A stretch of 5,004 bases of DNA from Bacteroidales bacterium (GTDB taxonomy: Bacteria; Bacteroidota; Bacteroidia; Bacteroidales; UBA932). Below, in pieces: positions 1-5,004 of the stretch (positions within the stretch are counted from its first letter, which is position 1; the number at the start of each line of letters is the position of its first letter). The position numbers and the translations under genes were made by a program. The notes beneath the pieces were generated by a model. It had not been told where the DNA came from. It made no database searches and saw only the letters and a list, made by a program, of their open reading frames with translations. The stretch lies in NCBI GenBank assembly GCA_017614795.1, contig JAGABD010000029.1:1-5004 (forward strand), in the 5' to 3' direction.

Positions 1-41
1 AGGGCTTTGGTGCAATGGGATTCGGACCCGCTCCGAATTGA
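1..41 (+). CDS. possible C-terminal tail of an upstream gene (partial)
   Basis: From position 3 one frame reads GFGAMGFGPAPN and stops at TGA (39-41). The glycine-rich tail could be the end of a protein that begins outside the window, but twelve residues are too few to identify a family. A second frame also stays open, to TAA at 43-45, so even the frame is uncertain. A 7-base inverted repeat (ATTCGGA 20-26, TCCGAAT 32-38) overlaps this end and could belong to a transcript-end hairpin, although no clean T tract follows it. Confidence 0.2.
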   Translation, partial: GFGAMGFGPAPN

Positions 42-65
42 GTAACACATTTTAGTATTTAAAAA

Positions 66-662
66 ATGCAGCATTTCGAACTTAAAGGCCAAATCCGCAA
101 GGTTGGCAACAAGGCCGTCATCAAGGCCTTCCGTAAAGAGGGACTCGTTCCCTGCAATCTCTATGGCAACGGCATGGAGAACATTCTTTTCACCGTCAGC
201 GCCAAGGATCTCAAGTGTGTCACCGACACGCCCAAGGCTTACATCGTGGATCTCGTCCTCGACGGCAAGACCTATCCGGCAGTTCTTCACGAGCTCCAGT
301 TCCATCCTGTAAAGGACAACTGCCTCCATGTTGATTTCCTCTCAGTCGACGCAAAGAAGCCCGTCGCCATCAGCGTTCCCCTCGTCATTACCGGACACGC
401 AGTCGGTGTGCAGAAGGGTGGCAAATTCGTGCAGAACCTCAGGGCCCTGCGCATCAGCGCCCTTATGGACAAACTTCCCGACGACATCACCATCGACATC
501 TCCAACCTCGATCTCGACAAGAAGATCAAGGCCGGTGACGTGAAGCTCGAAGGAATCTCCGTCATCAGCGACAAGGATGCAGTCATCTGCACCGTGCGCA
601 CCACCCGCAACGTGGACACCAGCGCAGCGACGGAGGAGGGAGAAGAGGCTGCGGCCGAATAA
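66..662 (+). CDS. rplY: 50S ribosomal protein L25 / general stress protein Ctc
   Basis: Ribosomal protein of the large subunit that binds 5S rRNA. The 198 residues match the long, two-domain CTC/TL5 form rather than the short (about 94-residue) E. coli L25. The N-terminal 5S-binding domain spans about residues 1-92 and shows the family pattern LKGQIRKVGNKAV, then RKEGLVPCNLYG (23-34) and QFHPVKDNCLHVDFL (78-92). The C-terminal beta-domain spans about 99-182 and includes GVQKGGKFVQNLRALRI (114-130). An acidic tail, EEGEEAAAE, closes the protein. The ATG at 66 is the only start that gives the full N-terminus. It follows an A/T-rich leader with no Shine-Dalgarno sequence, which is normal for Bacteroidota. 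pth follows after 12 bases, so the two are probably co-transcribed. The family is clear. Any stress role is known only from relatives. Confidence 0.96.
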   Translation: MQHFELKGQIRKVGNKAVIKAFRKEGLVPCNLYGNGMENILFTVSAKDLKCVTDTPKAYIVDLVLDGKTYPAVLHELQFHPVKDNCLHVDFLSVDAKKPVAISVPLVITGHAVGVQKGGKFVQNLRALRISALMDKLPDDITIDISNLDLDKKIKAGDVKLEGISVISDKDAVICTVRTTRNVDTSAATEEGEEAAAE

Positions 663-674
663 TTTCCCCCGACC

Positions 675-1277
675 ATGGCCGGCGAGAGTTACCTCATTGC
701 AGGTCTGGGCAATATCGGCCCGGAATACGCGCTCACCAGGCACAATATGGGATTTATGGTATTGGACGCCTGGGCTAAGGCGTCCAATATCTCTTTCGAG
801 ACCAGGCGTTACGGCGACCTCGCCGTGCTGGACCTCAAAGGAAGACACTTCTATCTGCTGAAACCTTCCACCTATATGAACCTCAGCGGCGAAGCCGTGC
901 GTTACTGGCTGGGCAAACTGCCCGTGCCGCAGGAGCGTCTGATGGTGGTCTGCGACGACATCAACCTGCCTTTCGGCACCCTCCGCATGCGCCCCCGCGG
1001 CAGCGACGGAGGCCACAACGGACTCAAGAACATCGAGGAATGCATCGGCGGCCAGGAATGGGCCCGCATCCGCATGGGCGTCGGTCACGACTTCGGCCAG
1101 GGCAGCCAGATCGACTATGTTCTGAGCCCCCTCGAACCCGCCCAGATGGAACAGATTCCCTCGCTTTGCGACAAGACGATCGCCGGAATCAAGGACTGGG
1201 CGTTCTCCGGAATCGAGCGCGCGATGAATAATTTCAATGTCCGTGCAACGTCCGAGCCGCAGCCTGCATCTATGTAA
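675..1277 (+). CDS. pth: peptidyl-tRNA hydrolase
   Basis: Cytosolic esterase that releases tRNA from prematurely dropped peptidyl-tRNA so both can be recycled. At 200 residues it has the usual bacterial Pth length. The conserved catalytic and binding residues are all visible: Asn13 in GLGNIG (10-15), His23 in TRHN (21-24), Asn69 in YMNLSG, Asp94 in VCDDINLPFG and Asn115 in GGHNGL (112-117). E. coli Pth has GLANPG at the first motif; here Ile replaces Pro. The C-terminus (NNFNVRATSEPQPASM) is a short polar tail. The gene lies 12 bases after rplY without a promoter between them, and an intrinsic terminator follows, so rplY-pth looks like a closed operon. No Shine-Dalgarno sequence precedes the ATG. 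Codons 29-39 contain a strong perfect inverted repeat, described separately. Confidence 0.96.
   Translation: MAGESYLIAGLGNIGPEYALTRHNMGFMVLDAWAKASNISFETRRYGDLAVLDLKGRHFYLLKPSTYMNLSGEAVRYWLGKLPVPQERLMVVCDDINLPFGTLRMRPRGSDGGHNGLKNIEECIGGQEWARIRMGVGHDFGQGSQIDYVLSPLEPAQMEQIPSLCDKTIAGIKDWAFSGIERAMNNFNVRATSEPQPASM
760..789. repeat. 11-bp perfect inverted repeat inside pth
   Basis: TATTGGACGCC (760-770) is the exact reverse complement of GGCGTCCAATA (779-789), with an 8-base loop, TGGGCTAA. A G-T and then a G-C pair extend the stem outward (759/790, 758/791). It lies in pth codons 29-39 (VLDAWAKASNI). As RNA it would be a stable hairpin early in the message; as DNA it is operator-like. The palindrome is seen directly; any function is inference. 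Confidence 0.6.
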
Positions 1278-1310
1278 TAGGTTTAGGTTTTAGTACACGT
1301 CTAAGGGTCG

Positions 1311-1341
1311 AGGGCCGTGAGGCTGGCGGCCCTTTCTTTTT
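1311..1341 (+). terminator. intrinsic terminator after rplY-pth
   Basis: AGGGCCG (1311-1317) pairs perfectly with CGGCCCT (1327-1333) around a 9-base loop, and the T-rich run TTCTTTTT follows to 1341. It begins 34 bases after the pth stop codon and ends 13 bases before the next promoter motif. It therefore separates the translation operon from the protease operon. Confidence 0.85.
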
Positions 1342-1353
1342 GTAAATAATTCG

Positions 1354-1361
1354 TACCTTTG
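1354..1361 (+). promoter_or_regulatory. Bacteroidota -7 promoter element for the M6 protease operon
   Basis: TACCTTTG matches the Bacteroidota -7 consensus TAnnTTTG exactly and ends 23 bases before the ATG at 1385. The -33 TTTG element is less clear: TTTG at 1339-1342 lies too close, and TTTC at 1333-1336, inside the terminator tail, is nearer the expected distance. The untranslated leader would be short, about 15-20 bases. Confidence 0.75.
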
Positions 1362-1384
1362 CACAGTGACTGAAACCTGACCGT

Positions 1385-3058
1385 ATGAAGAGCAAAGCCT
1401 TCATAATCGCATTGCTGTGCCTTGTCTGCGCCCCTTTCCTGAGGGCCGCGAACCAGACGAAGGCCACGGTCATCCAGATTCAGTTCTCCGACCTTTCGTT
1501 CACCTGCCCCGCAGCCAAGATCGATTCCATCCTTAACGAAGCCGCCCTCTACTGGACGGAGCAGCACTGCGGAGCGACGGTCTTCAGTTTCGTGAAAGGC
1601 CCGGCCGTAACGCTTTCCCGTTCGTACAAGTATTACGGAGCCAACGCCTCCGACAGCCACGACGCCCTGGCCTATGCGGCCGTGAAGGACGCCTGCAACG
1701 AAGCCGACGACGCGCTGGACTTCTCCAAAGCGGGACATCTGGTATTTCTCGTTCCCGGCAAGAGCGAGCCCGCGAGCGGCAACACGGACCTCTTCTGGCC
1801 CCAGTTCGCTTCGCTCGAGGACCGCAGCATCGAGTTCTACAAGGACGGCAGGCGCATCACCGACTACATCATAGTGAATGAACTCGGAGCCGACGGAAAC
1901 ATCGCCGGAATCGGCGACCTCTGCCACGAATTCGGGCATCTGCTGGGGCTCAAGGACTTCTACGACACCGACGGCGACGGCAGCGGAGGCACCTCCAAGG
2001 CGATGTGGGGCAGCCTGGCGATAATGGACAAGGGCAACGCCAACGACGGCGGGCACACTCCCCCGTACCTCAACGCGGTGGAACGCTGGTGCCTTGAAAT
2101 CGGCAGTTGCTCCCCCATCGACACTTCGGGCATCTACACGCTCGAAACCATCGAGCGCCACGGCAAGTACCTCAGCATAGGAGCCGACGACAACAAGGAC
2201 TTTTACCTGCTGGAAAACCGCAGCGGAACCGGAAGGGATGCGGCCATAGGCGGACAGGGGCTCGTGCTCTATCACGTGAACCAGAGCTCCAAGCCTGCGG
2301 GCTATTCCACTTATTATCAAGAGGTTATATCGGCCACCCAACGCTGGAAGCTGAACCAGATAAACTGCAATCCCGATCACCAGTGCGCCTGCGTAGTACC
2401 CGCCGACGAAGCCGCGACAAGCGTGGCCGGAGTCTTCTTCACCTCGCAGGGACCGGAGCTTCCCCTCTGCATACGCGACATCAGTTTCGACGCAGAAGGC
2501 AGCGCCCGCTTCACGGCATTCCGTCCGCTGGTCCTCACCGGCACCGGGGTTTACCAGACCGACGCTACGCTTTCCTGGAAAACCGACGCCATCGCCGGGG
2601 CCCTCGACAGTTGCAGCGTGGTGCTCAGCGCGGGCGGGCAGGACAGGCGCGTCCCCGTCATTTCGGGAGATGCGAACAGCCACGGATGCATAATCGGCGG
2701 GCTGACGCCCAAGACCGTCTATACCTATGTCATTAAAGCGCATTACGCGGGCGGGCGATGCTACAGCATCAGCGGCAGCTTCACCACCAGCGCCTTCCGC
2801 AGCGGCACCTTCCCCTTCATCTTCCTCCCTTCCACGGGCAGAAACAAGGACGGCAGCTTCCGCACTGGCACGGGCATTCCGCTGGTGATATTCAACGCGC
2901 CCGACGCAGTGGCGACAAGCTGGACCTTCGACGGAGCGCCCGTAGCCCCGGGTGCGGACGGTCTCTTCCCCCTCACCCGCAGCGGCATCCTCAGGGCAGA
3001 GGCTATCAGGGCCGACGGCAGCAAAGAAATACTTGTAAAGGAGGTGTCGGTGCGATGA
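1385..3058 (+). CDS. secreted M6-family zinc metalloprotease with C-terminal beta-domains
   Basis: Predicted exported peptidase of the M6 (immune inhibitor A-like) family, 557 residues. Residues 1-21 form a signal peptide (basic MKSK, hydrophobic core, likely cut near LRA-A). The catalytic domain starts with ATVIQIQFSDLSF (27-39). It holds the zinc motif HEFGHLLGLKDFYD (181-194), with zinc ligands His181 and His185 and general base Glu182, then a glycine/aspartate loop (DTDGDGSGG). The IMDKGN and GHTPPYLNAVERW segments (213-235) and FYLLENRS...GLVLYHVN (273-299) follow in the order usual for M6 proteins. Residues about 385-470 look like a fibronectin type III-like domain, and about 475-557 like an Ig-like domain. 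There are 13 cysteines after the signal peptide, suggesting disulfides. A type IX secretion C-terminal signal is possible but not clear. The stop overlaps the start of a lipoprotein gene. Substrate unknown. Confidence 0.9.
   Translation: MKSKAFIIALLCLVCAPFLRAANQTKATVIQIQFSDLSFTCPAAKIDSILNEAALYWTEQHCGATVFSFVKGPAVTLSRSYKYYGANASDSHDALAYAAVKDACNEADDALDFSKAGHLVFLVPGKSEPASGNTDLFWPQFASLEDRSIEFYKDGRRITDYIIVNELGADGNIAGIGDLCHEFGHLLGLKDFYDTDGDGSGGTSKAMWGSLAIMDKGNANDGGHTPPYLNAVERWCLEIGSCSPIDTSGIYTLETIERHGKYLSIGADDNKDFYLLENRSGTGRDAAIGGQGLVLYHVNQSSKPAGYSTYYQEVISATQRWKLNQINCNPDHQCACVVPADEAATSVAGVFFTSQGPELPLCIRDISFDAEGSARFTAFRPLVLTGTGVYQTDATLSWKTDAIAGALDSCSVVLSAGGQDRRVPVISGDANSHGCIIGGLTPKTVYTYVIKAHYAGGRCYSISGSFTTSAFRSGTFPFIFLPSTGRNKDGSFRTGTGIPLVIFNAPDAVATSWTFDGAPVAPGADGLFPLTRSGILRAEAIRADGSKEILVKEVSVR
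3037..3046 (+). promoter_or_regulatory. perfect Shine-Dalgarno sequence for the lipoprotein gene
   Basis: AAAGGAGGTG is fully complementary to the usual 16S rRNA 3'-end CACCTCCTTT and sits 8 bases before the ATG at 3055. It lies inside the last protease codons (V-K-E-V of VKEVSVR). None of the other starts in the window has a comparable site, and Bacteroidota generally make little use of them. It strongly supports the ATG at 3055 as the true start and suggests coupled translation with the protease. Confidence 0.75.
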
Positions 3059-3456
3059 GAAAGCTTCTTTACATACTCGCCGCCCTGCTGTTCCTGGCGT
3101 CCTGCCGGGGAGAGGCGCTTCGCGACGATTTCGCGGAGATGGAAGGAATGCGATGCGTGGTGAAGGGACGCAACACGCTGGTGTACAATCCGTCGAACTG
3201 CCAGATGTCCTTCAACCGCGAGAGGCGGGAATTCCGCGTGTGCAAGGACAATATGTCCGATTTCTATTCCCTGCAGCTGAGCGCCATCCCCGCGGAGGAC
3301 GGGCAGAAGATGAGCGGCAGCATCCAGTGGACCACCACCGACAACCTCAACCGCAAAAAAAATGTCGGCTTCGAAGTCGTACGGGGCGAAGCCGGCAAAT
3401 TCTGGCTATGGTCCGAATCGCTCCGTCTCGGAGTGATCGTACAAATCCTCGATTAA
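3055..3456 (+). CDS. small predicted lipoprotein, co-translated with the M6 protease
   Basis: Uncharacterised 133-residue lipoprotein. Residues 1-16 are a basic, hydrophobic signal (MRKLLYILAALLFLAS), and the lipobox L-A-S-C places the lipidated cysteine at residue 17. No clear acidic surface-export signal follows (RGEALRDD), so the final membrane leaflet is uncertain. The mature part of about 117 residues has no enzyme motif I recognise. It looks beta-rich, with YNPSNCQMSFNRERREFRVC (44-63), a GSIQWTTTDN segment (88-97) and a hydrophobic end, LRLGVIVQILD. Mature cysteines are at 34, 49 and 63. The start overlaps the protease stop (ATGA) and has a perfect Shine-Dalgarno site, so the two proteins are probably made together. 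A role as partner, inhibitor or anchor of the protease is inference only. An A8 run at 3355-3362 lies in codons R-K-K-N, but the frame stays open to a sensible end. Confidence 0.85.
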   Translation: MRKLLYILAALLFLASCRGEALRDDFAEMEGMRCVVKGRNTLVYNPSNCQMSFNRERREFRVCKDNMSDFYSLQLSAIPAEDGQKMSGSIQWTTTDNLNRKKNVGFEVVRGEAGKFWLWSESLRLGVIVQILD

Positions 3457-3542
3457 CCTTGGCACAAGCGCCGGAGCGAAGCGACAACCGGCGAAGCGGT
3501 CGGGCAAAGCCCGCGGGGTTCGGGGTGTCCCCGAGACAAGGT
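3456..3542. repeat. GC-rich multi-hairpin intergenic element (REP/MITE-like)
   Basis: This fills almost all of the 102-base gap between the convergent lipoprotein and tpiA genes. Outer arms ACCTTG (3456-3461) and CAAGGT (3537-3542) are complementary. Between them lie three consecutive hairpins: CGCCGG/CCGGCG (3469-3474, 3488-3493; 13-base loop), CGGGC-AAA-GCCCG (3501-3513) and TCGGGG-TGT-CCCCGA (3520-3534). GCGAAGCG occurs twice (3476-3483, 3491-3498), and a related GGCAAAGCC follows at 3503-3511. The whole can fold as a closed stem with three branches. There is no T tract, so it is not a classical terminator in either direction, though it could block or stabilise both transcript ends. Being a dispersed repeat is inference, since only one copy is in the window. 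Confidence 0.6.
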
Positions 3543-3543
3543 A

Positions 3544-3599
3544 ATAGCGAAATCTTCGTCAGAACGATTTCGCTATGGCAATGAAATCGTCAGATTTCA
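3544..3599 (-). repeat. two hairpins at the tpiA 3' end (possible transcript-end structure)
   Basis: ATAGCGAAATC (3544-3554) pairs perfectly with GATTTCGCTAT (3566-3576). Its 11-base loop contains the tpiA stop codon. A second stem, TGAAATC/GATTTCA (3582-3588, 3593-3599), has a GTCA loop and lies in the last tpiA codons. Both share GAAATC/GATTTC arms and a GTCA (TGAC on the minus strand) loop core, so one may be a degenerate copy of the other. On the tpiA transcript this could act at the 3' end, but no U tract follows. Confidence 0.5.
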
Positions 3600-4313
3600 G
3601 TGCCGCACCGCCGATGAGACCACCGTCGATGTCGGGCTGGGCGAAGAGTTCCTTCGCGTTGGAAGGCTTGCAACTGCCGCCGTAGAGGATGGTGGTGTCG
3701 TCCGCGACCTTCGCTCCGAAGAGGTCTGCGAGCACCTTGCGGATGCAGGCGTGGATTTCCTCGGCCTGCTCTGCGGTAGCGGTCTTGCCGGTTCCGATTG
3801 CCCATACGGGCTCGTATGCGATGACCACCTCGCCATATCCTCGGCGCTGAAGTGGCTGAGAACGTTCTTGGTCTGGTCGGTCACAACCGCGAAATGCTTT
3901 CCTGCTTCGCGTTCGTCGAGGTTTTCGCCCACGCAGAGGATGACCTTAAGGCCGCCGTCGAGAGCAAGACGGAGCTTCTCCACGAGCTTGGCATCGGTCT
4001 CCCCGTAGTACTGACGGCGCTCGGAGTGTCCGAGAATGGTGCAGGCGCATCCCGCGGAAGCGAGCATCGCGACCGAAATCTCGCCGGTGTAGGCGCCCTT
4101 GTCGTGGTCGGCGCAGTTCTGCGCGGAAAGGACCACCTTGCTGCCCTTGAGGGCTTCGGCGACGCTCACCAGATGGGTGTGGGGAGGAGCCACTACGAGT
4201 TCGACGTTTGCCGGCACTTCAGCCGATTTTTCAACTACTGCCTTTGCGAGGGCCACGCCTTCGGGAACGGTGGTGTTCATCTTCCAGTTCCCTGCTACGA
4301 TAAGTTTTCTCAT
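3559..4313 (-). CDS. tpiA: triosephosphate isomerase, interrupted by a one-base frameshift
   Basis: Cytosolic glycolytic enzyme that interconverts dihydroxyacetone phosphate and glyceraldehyde 3-phosphate. From the ATG at 4313 the protein starts [13 protein letters not shown], with substrate-binding Asn9 and catalytic Lys11, and continues through TILGHSERR with catalytic His96. After SAEDMA (residue 161) the frame breaks near 3829-3831. The neighbouring frame then gives [16 protein letters not shown], with catalytic Glu168 and the flexible loop, followed by ILYGGS and [10 protein letters not shown], and ends at 3559. Restoring one base, most simply an A to make GCG AAG GTG, gives a normal 251-residue enzyme. 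As written, translation would continue out of frame to a stop at 3597, giving a 238-residue protein without Glu168. Conservation on both sides suggests a sequencing or assembly error, or a very recent mutation. The gene appears monocistronic and converges on the lipoprotein gene. Confidence 0.9.
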
Positions 4314-4346
4314 ATTGTCGTTTTTTGATTGTTCGTTAAGCGGAGA

Positions 4347-4354
4347 CAAATTTA
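4347..4354 (-). promoter_or_regulatory. Bacteroidota -7 element for tpiA
   Basis: On the minus strand this reads TAAATTTG, an exact match to TAnnTTTG, and ends 33 bases before the tpiA ATG at 4313. I see no clear -33 TTTG at the expected distance. The leader is A-rich and has no Shine-Dalgarno sequence. Confidence 0.6.
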
Positions 4355-4380
4355 ACAAAATTTTCGATAGAAATTTTGAG

Positions 4381-4388
4381 TATATTTG
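4381..4388 (+). promoter_or_regulatory. Bacteroidota -7 element for tyrS
   Basis: TATATTTG matches TAnnTTTG exactly and ends 25 bases before the tyrS ATG at 4414. The upstream region is very AT-rich, but a clear -33 TTTG is missing; TTTTC at 4361-4365 is the nearest candidate. With the tpiA element this makes a compact divergent promoter region of 100 bases. Confidence 0.65.
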
Positions 4389-4413
4389 TAAGTTTATTGA
4401 AGGTAAAGGACAA

Positions 4414-5004
4414 ATGAAGAATTTTGTTGAAGAACTGAAATGGAGGGGGATGATACACGACATCACCCCGGGAACCGAAGAGGCGCTCAAGAAGGGCCGG
4501 ATGTCGGCATATGTGGGAATCGACCCCACAGGCGATTCGCTGCACATCGGACATCTTGTCAGCATAATGATACTCAAGCACTTCCAGGCCTGCGGCAACA
4601 AGCCGTTCGCACTGGTGGGAGGCGCCACGGGAATGATTGGCGACCCGTCGATGAAGAGCGCGGAGCGCAATCTGCTCGACGAGGAAACCCTCGCCCACAA
4701 CGTGGCCTGCATCAAGGAGCAGCTCGGCAAGTTCCTGGATTTCAATTCGGACGCGCCCAACAAGGCGGAACTGGTGAACAACTACGACTGGATGAAGGAC
4801 TACACCTTCATCAACTTCACCCGCGATATCGGCAAGCTCATCACCGTCAACTACATGATGAGCAAGGACTCCGTCAAGAAGCGCCTCAGCCGCGACTCTT
4901 CGGAGGGCATGAGCTTCACCGAATTCACCTACCAGCTCCTTCAGGGTTACGATTTCCTCTACCTCTATGAACACAGGGACGTGCAGCTCCAGCTTGGCGG
5001 AGCG
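4414..5004 (+). CDS. tyrS: tyrosyl-tRNA synthetase, N-terminal part (cut by window end)
   Basis: Class I aminoacyl-tRNA synthetase that activates tyrosine with ATP and attaches it to tRNA-Tyr in the cytosol. The first 197 residues are present, a little under half of the usual length of about 420-430. The Rossmann-fold catalytic domain shows [16 protein letters not shown] with the HIGH ATP-binding motif at residues 44-47, then [13 protein letters not shown] (67-79), [11 protein letters not shown] (132-142) and YQLLQGYDF (173-181). It ends at QLQLGGA, just where the family continues with DQWGN. The KMSKS-type loop and the S4 tRNA-binding domain lie beyond the window. The ATG at 4414 is chosen because it gives the standard N-terminus ([20 protein letters not shown]) and follows a weak AAAGGA at 4405-4410. 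It is transcribed away from tpiA. Confidence 0.96.
   Translation, partial: MKNFVEELKWRGMIHDITPGTEEALKKGRMSAYVGIDPTGDSLHIGHLVSIMILKHFQACGNKPFALVGGATGMIGDPSMKSAERNLLDEETLAHNVACIKEQLGKFLDFNSDAPNKAELVNNYDWMKDYTFINFTRDIGKLITVNYMMSKDSVKKRLSRDSSEGMSFTEFTYQLLQGYDFLYLYEHRDVQLQLGGA

Noticed and set aside
10..40. tRNA 3' end suggested by GGGATTCGGACCC
   Set aside because: The loop does not fit the T-arm consensus (TTCRANY with a 5-bp stem), and no matching acceptor stem or CCA follows.
342..1088. Minus-strand open frame of 248 codons across rplY and pth
   Set aside because: It lies opposite two well-conserved genes, spans their junction and is rich in Ala, Val, Gly and His, as antisense shadows often are.
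1301..2743. Long open frame (480 codons) on the minus strand opposite the protease gene
   Set aside because: The plus strand carries a clear signal peptide, zinc motif and ordered M6 segments. The antisense translation has no recognisable motif, and it would run through the pth terminator region. GC-rich codons commonly leave such antisense frames open.
3456..3542. CRISPR-like repeat array suggested by the repeated GCGAAGCG
   Set aside because: The copies are only 8 bases long and 15 bases apart, with no uniform spacers. Inverted repeats explain the region better.
3153..3584. Plus-strand open frame running through the palindromic element
   Set aside because: It overlaps the lipoprotein gene in another frame and has no lipobox or recognisable domain. 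The arginine- and serine-rich translation is typical of an off-frame reading.
3820..3840. Programmed -1 ribosomal frameshift in tpiA
   Set aside because: There is no X-XXY-YYZ slippery heptamer at the junction and no evident stimulatory structure. Programmed shifting is not known for this enzyme. A base error or simple mutation is more economical.
4336..4974. Minus-strand open frame opposite tyrS
   Set aside because: The plus strand encodes an unmistakable tyrosyl-tRNA synthetase. The antisense frame also runs through the AT-rich promoter gap.

Overview
The window reads as chromosomal DNA from a member of the Bacteroidota, most likely Bacteroidales, with GC-rich codons. Three upstream regions carry the TAnnTTTG -7 promoter motif typical of that phylum. 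Most start codons lack a Shine-Dalgarno sequence. The encoded proteins (CTC-type L25, a secreted M6 metalloprotease with C-terminal beta-domains, a small lipoprotein) fit this lineage. The genus cannot be fixed from the sequence.

Layout, left to right. Bases 1-65 hold a possible 12-residue tail of an upstream gene and an AT-rich leader. Bases 66-1277 are a two-gene translation operon: ribosomal protein L25 (rplY/ctc), then peptidyl-tRNA hydrolase (pth) after a 12-base gap, closed by a clear intrinsic terminator at about 1311-1341. A Bacteroidota promoter (TACCTTTG, 1354-1361) then drives an overlapping pair: a secreted M6 zinc metalloprotease (1385-3058) and a 133-residue lipoprotein (3055-3456), joined by an ATGA stop/start overlap behind an unusually perfect Shine-Dalgarno sequence. 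From 3456 to 3542 lies a compact GC-rich element built almost wholly of nested palindromes. It is followed by AT-rich hairpins that run into the 3' end of tpiA, which faces the lipoprotein gene. tpiA (triosephosphate isomerase, minus strand, 3559-4313) is complete except for one apparent missing base near 3830 that breaks the reading frame. A 100-base divergent promoter region separates it from tyrS (tyrosyl-tRNA synthetase, plus strand from 4414), which is cut by the window end before its KMSKS-type motif.

The translation genes and tpiA are ordinary housekeeping functions. The less described parts are the protease-lipoprotein pair, probably a co-translated cell-envelope unit of unknown role, and the palindromic intergenic element, which may be a dispersed repeat or a structured bidirectional transcript end. 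I see no CRISPR array, insertion sequence, tRNA or rRNA gene. I did not find a convincing new defence or mobile system.
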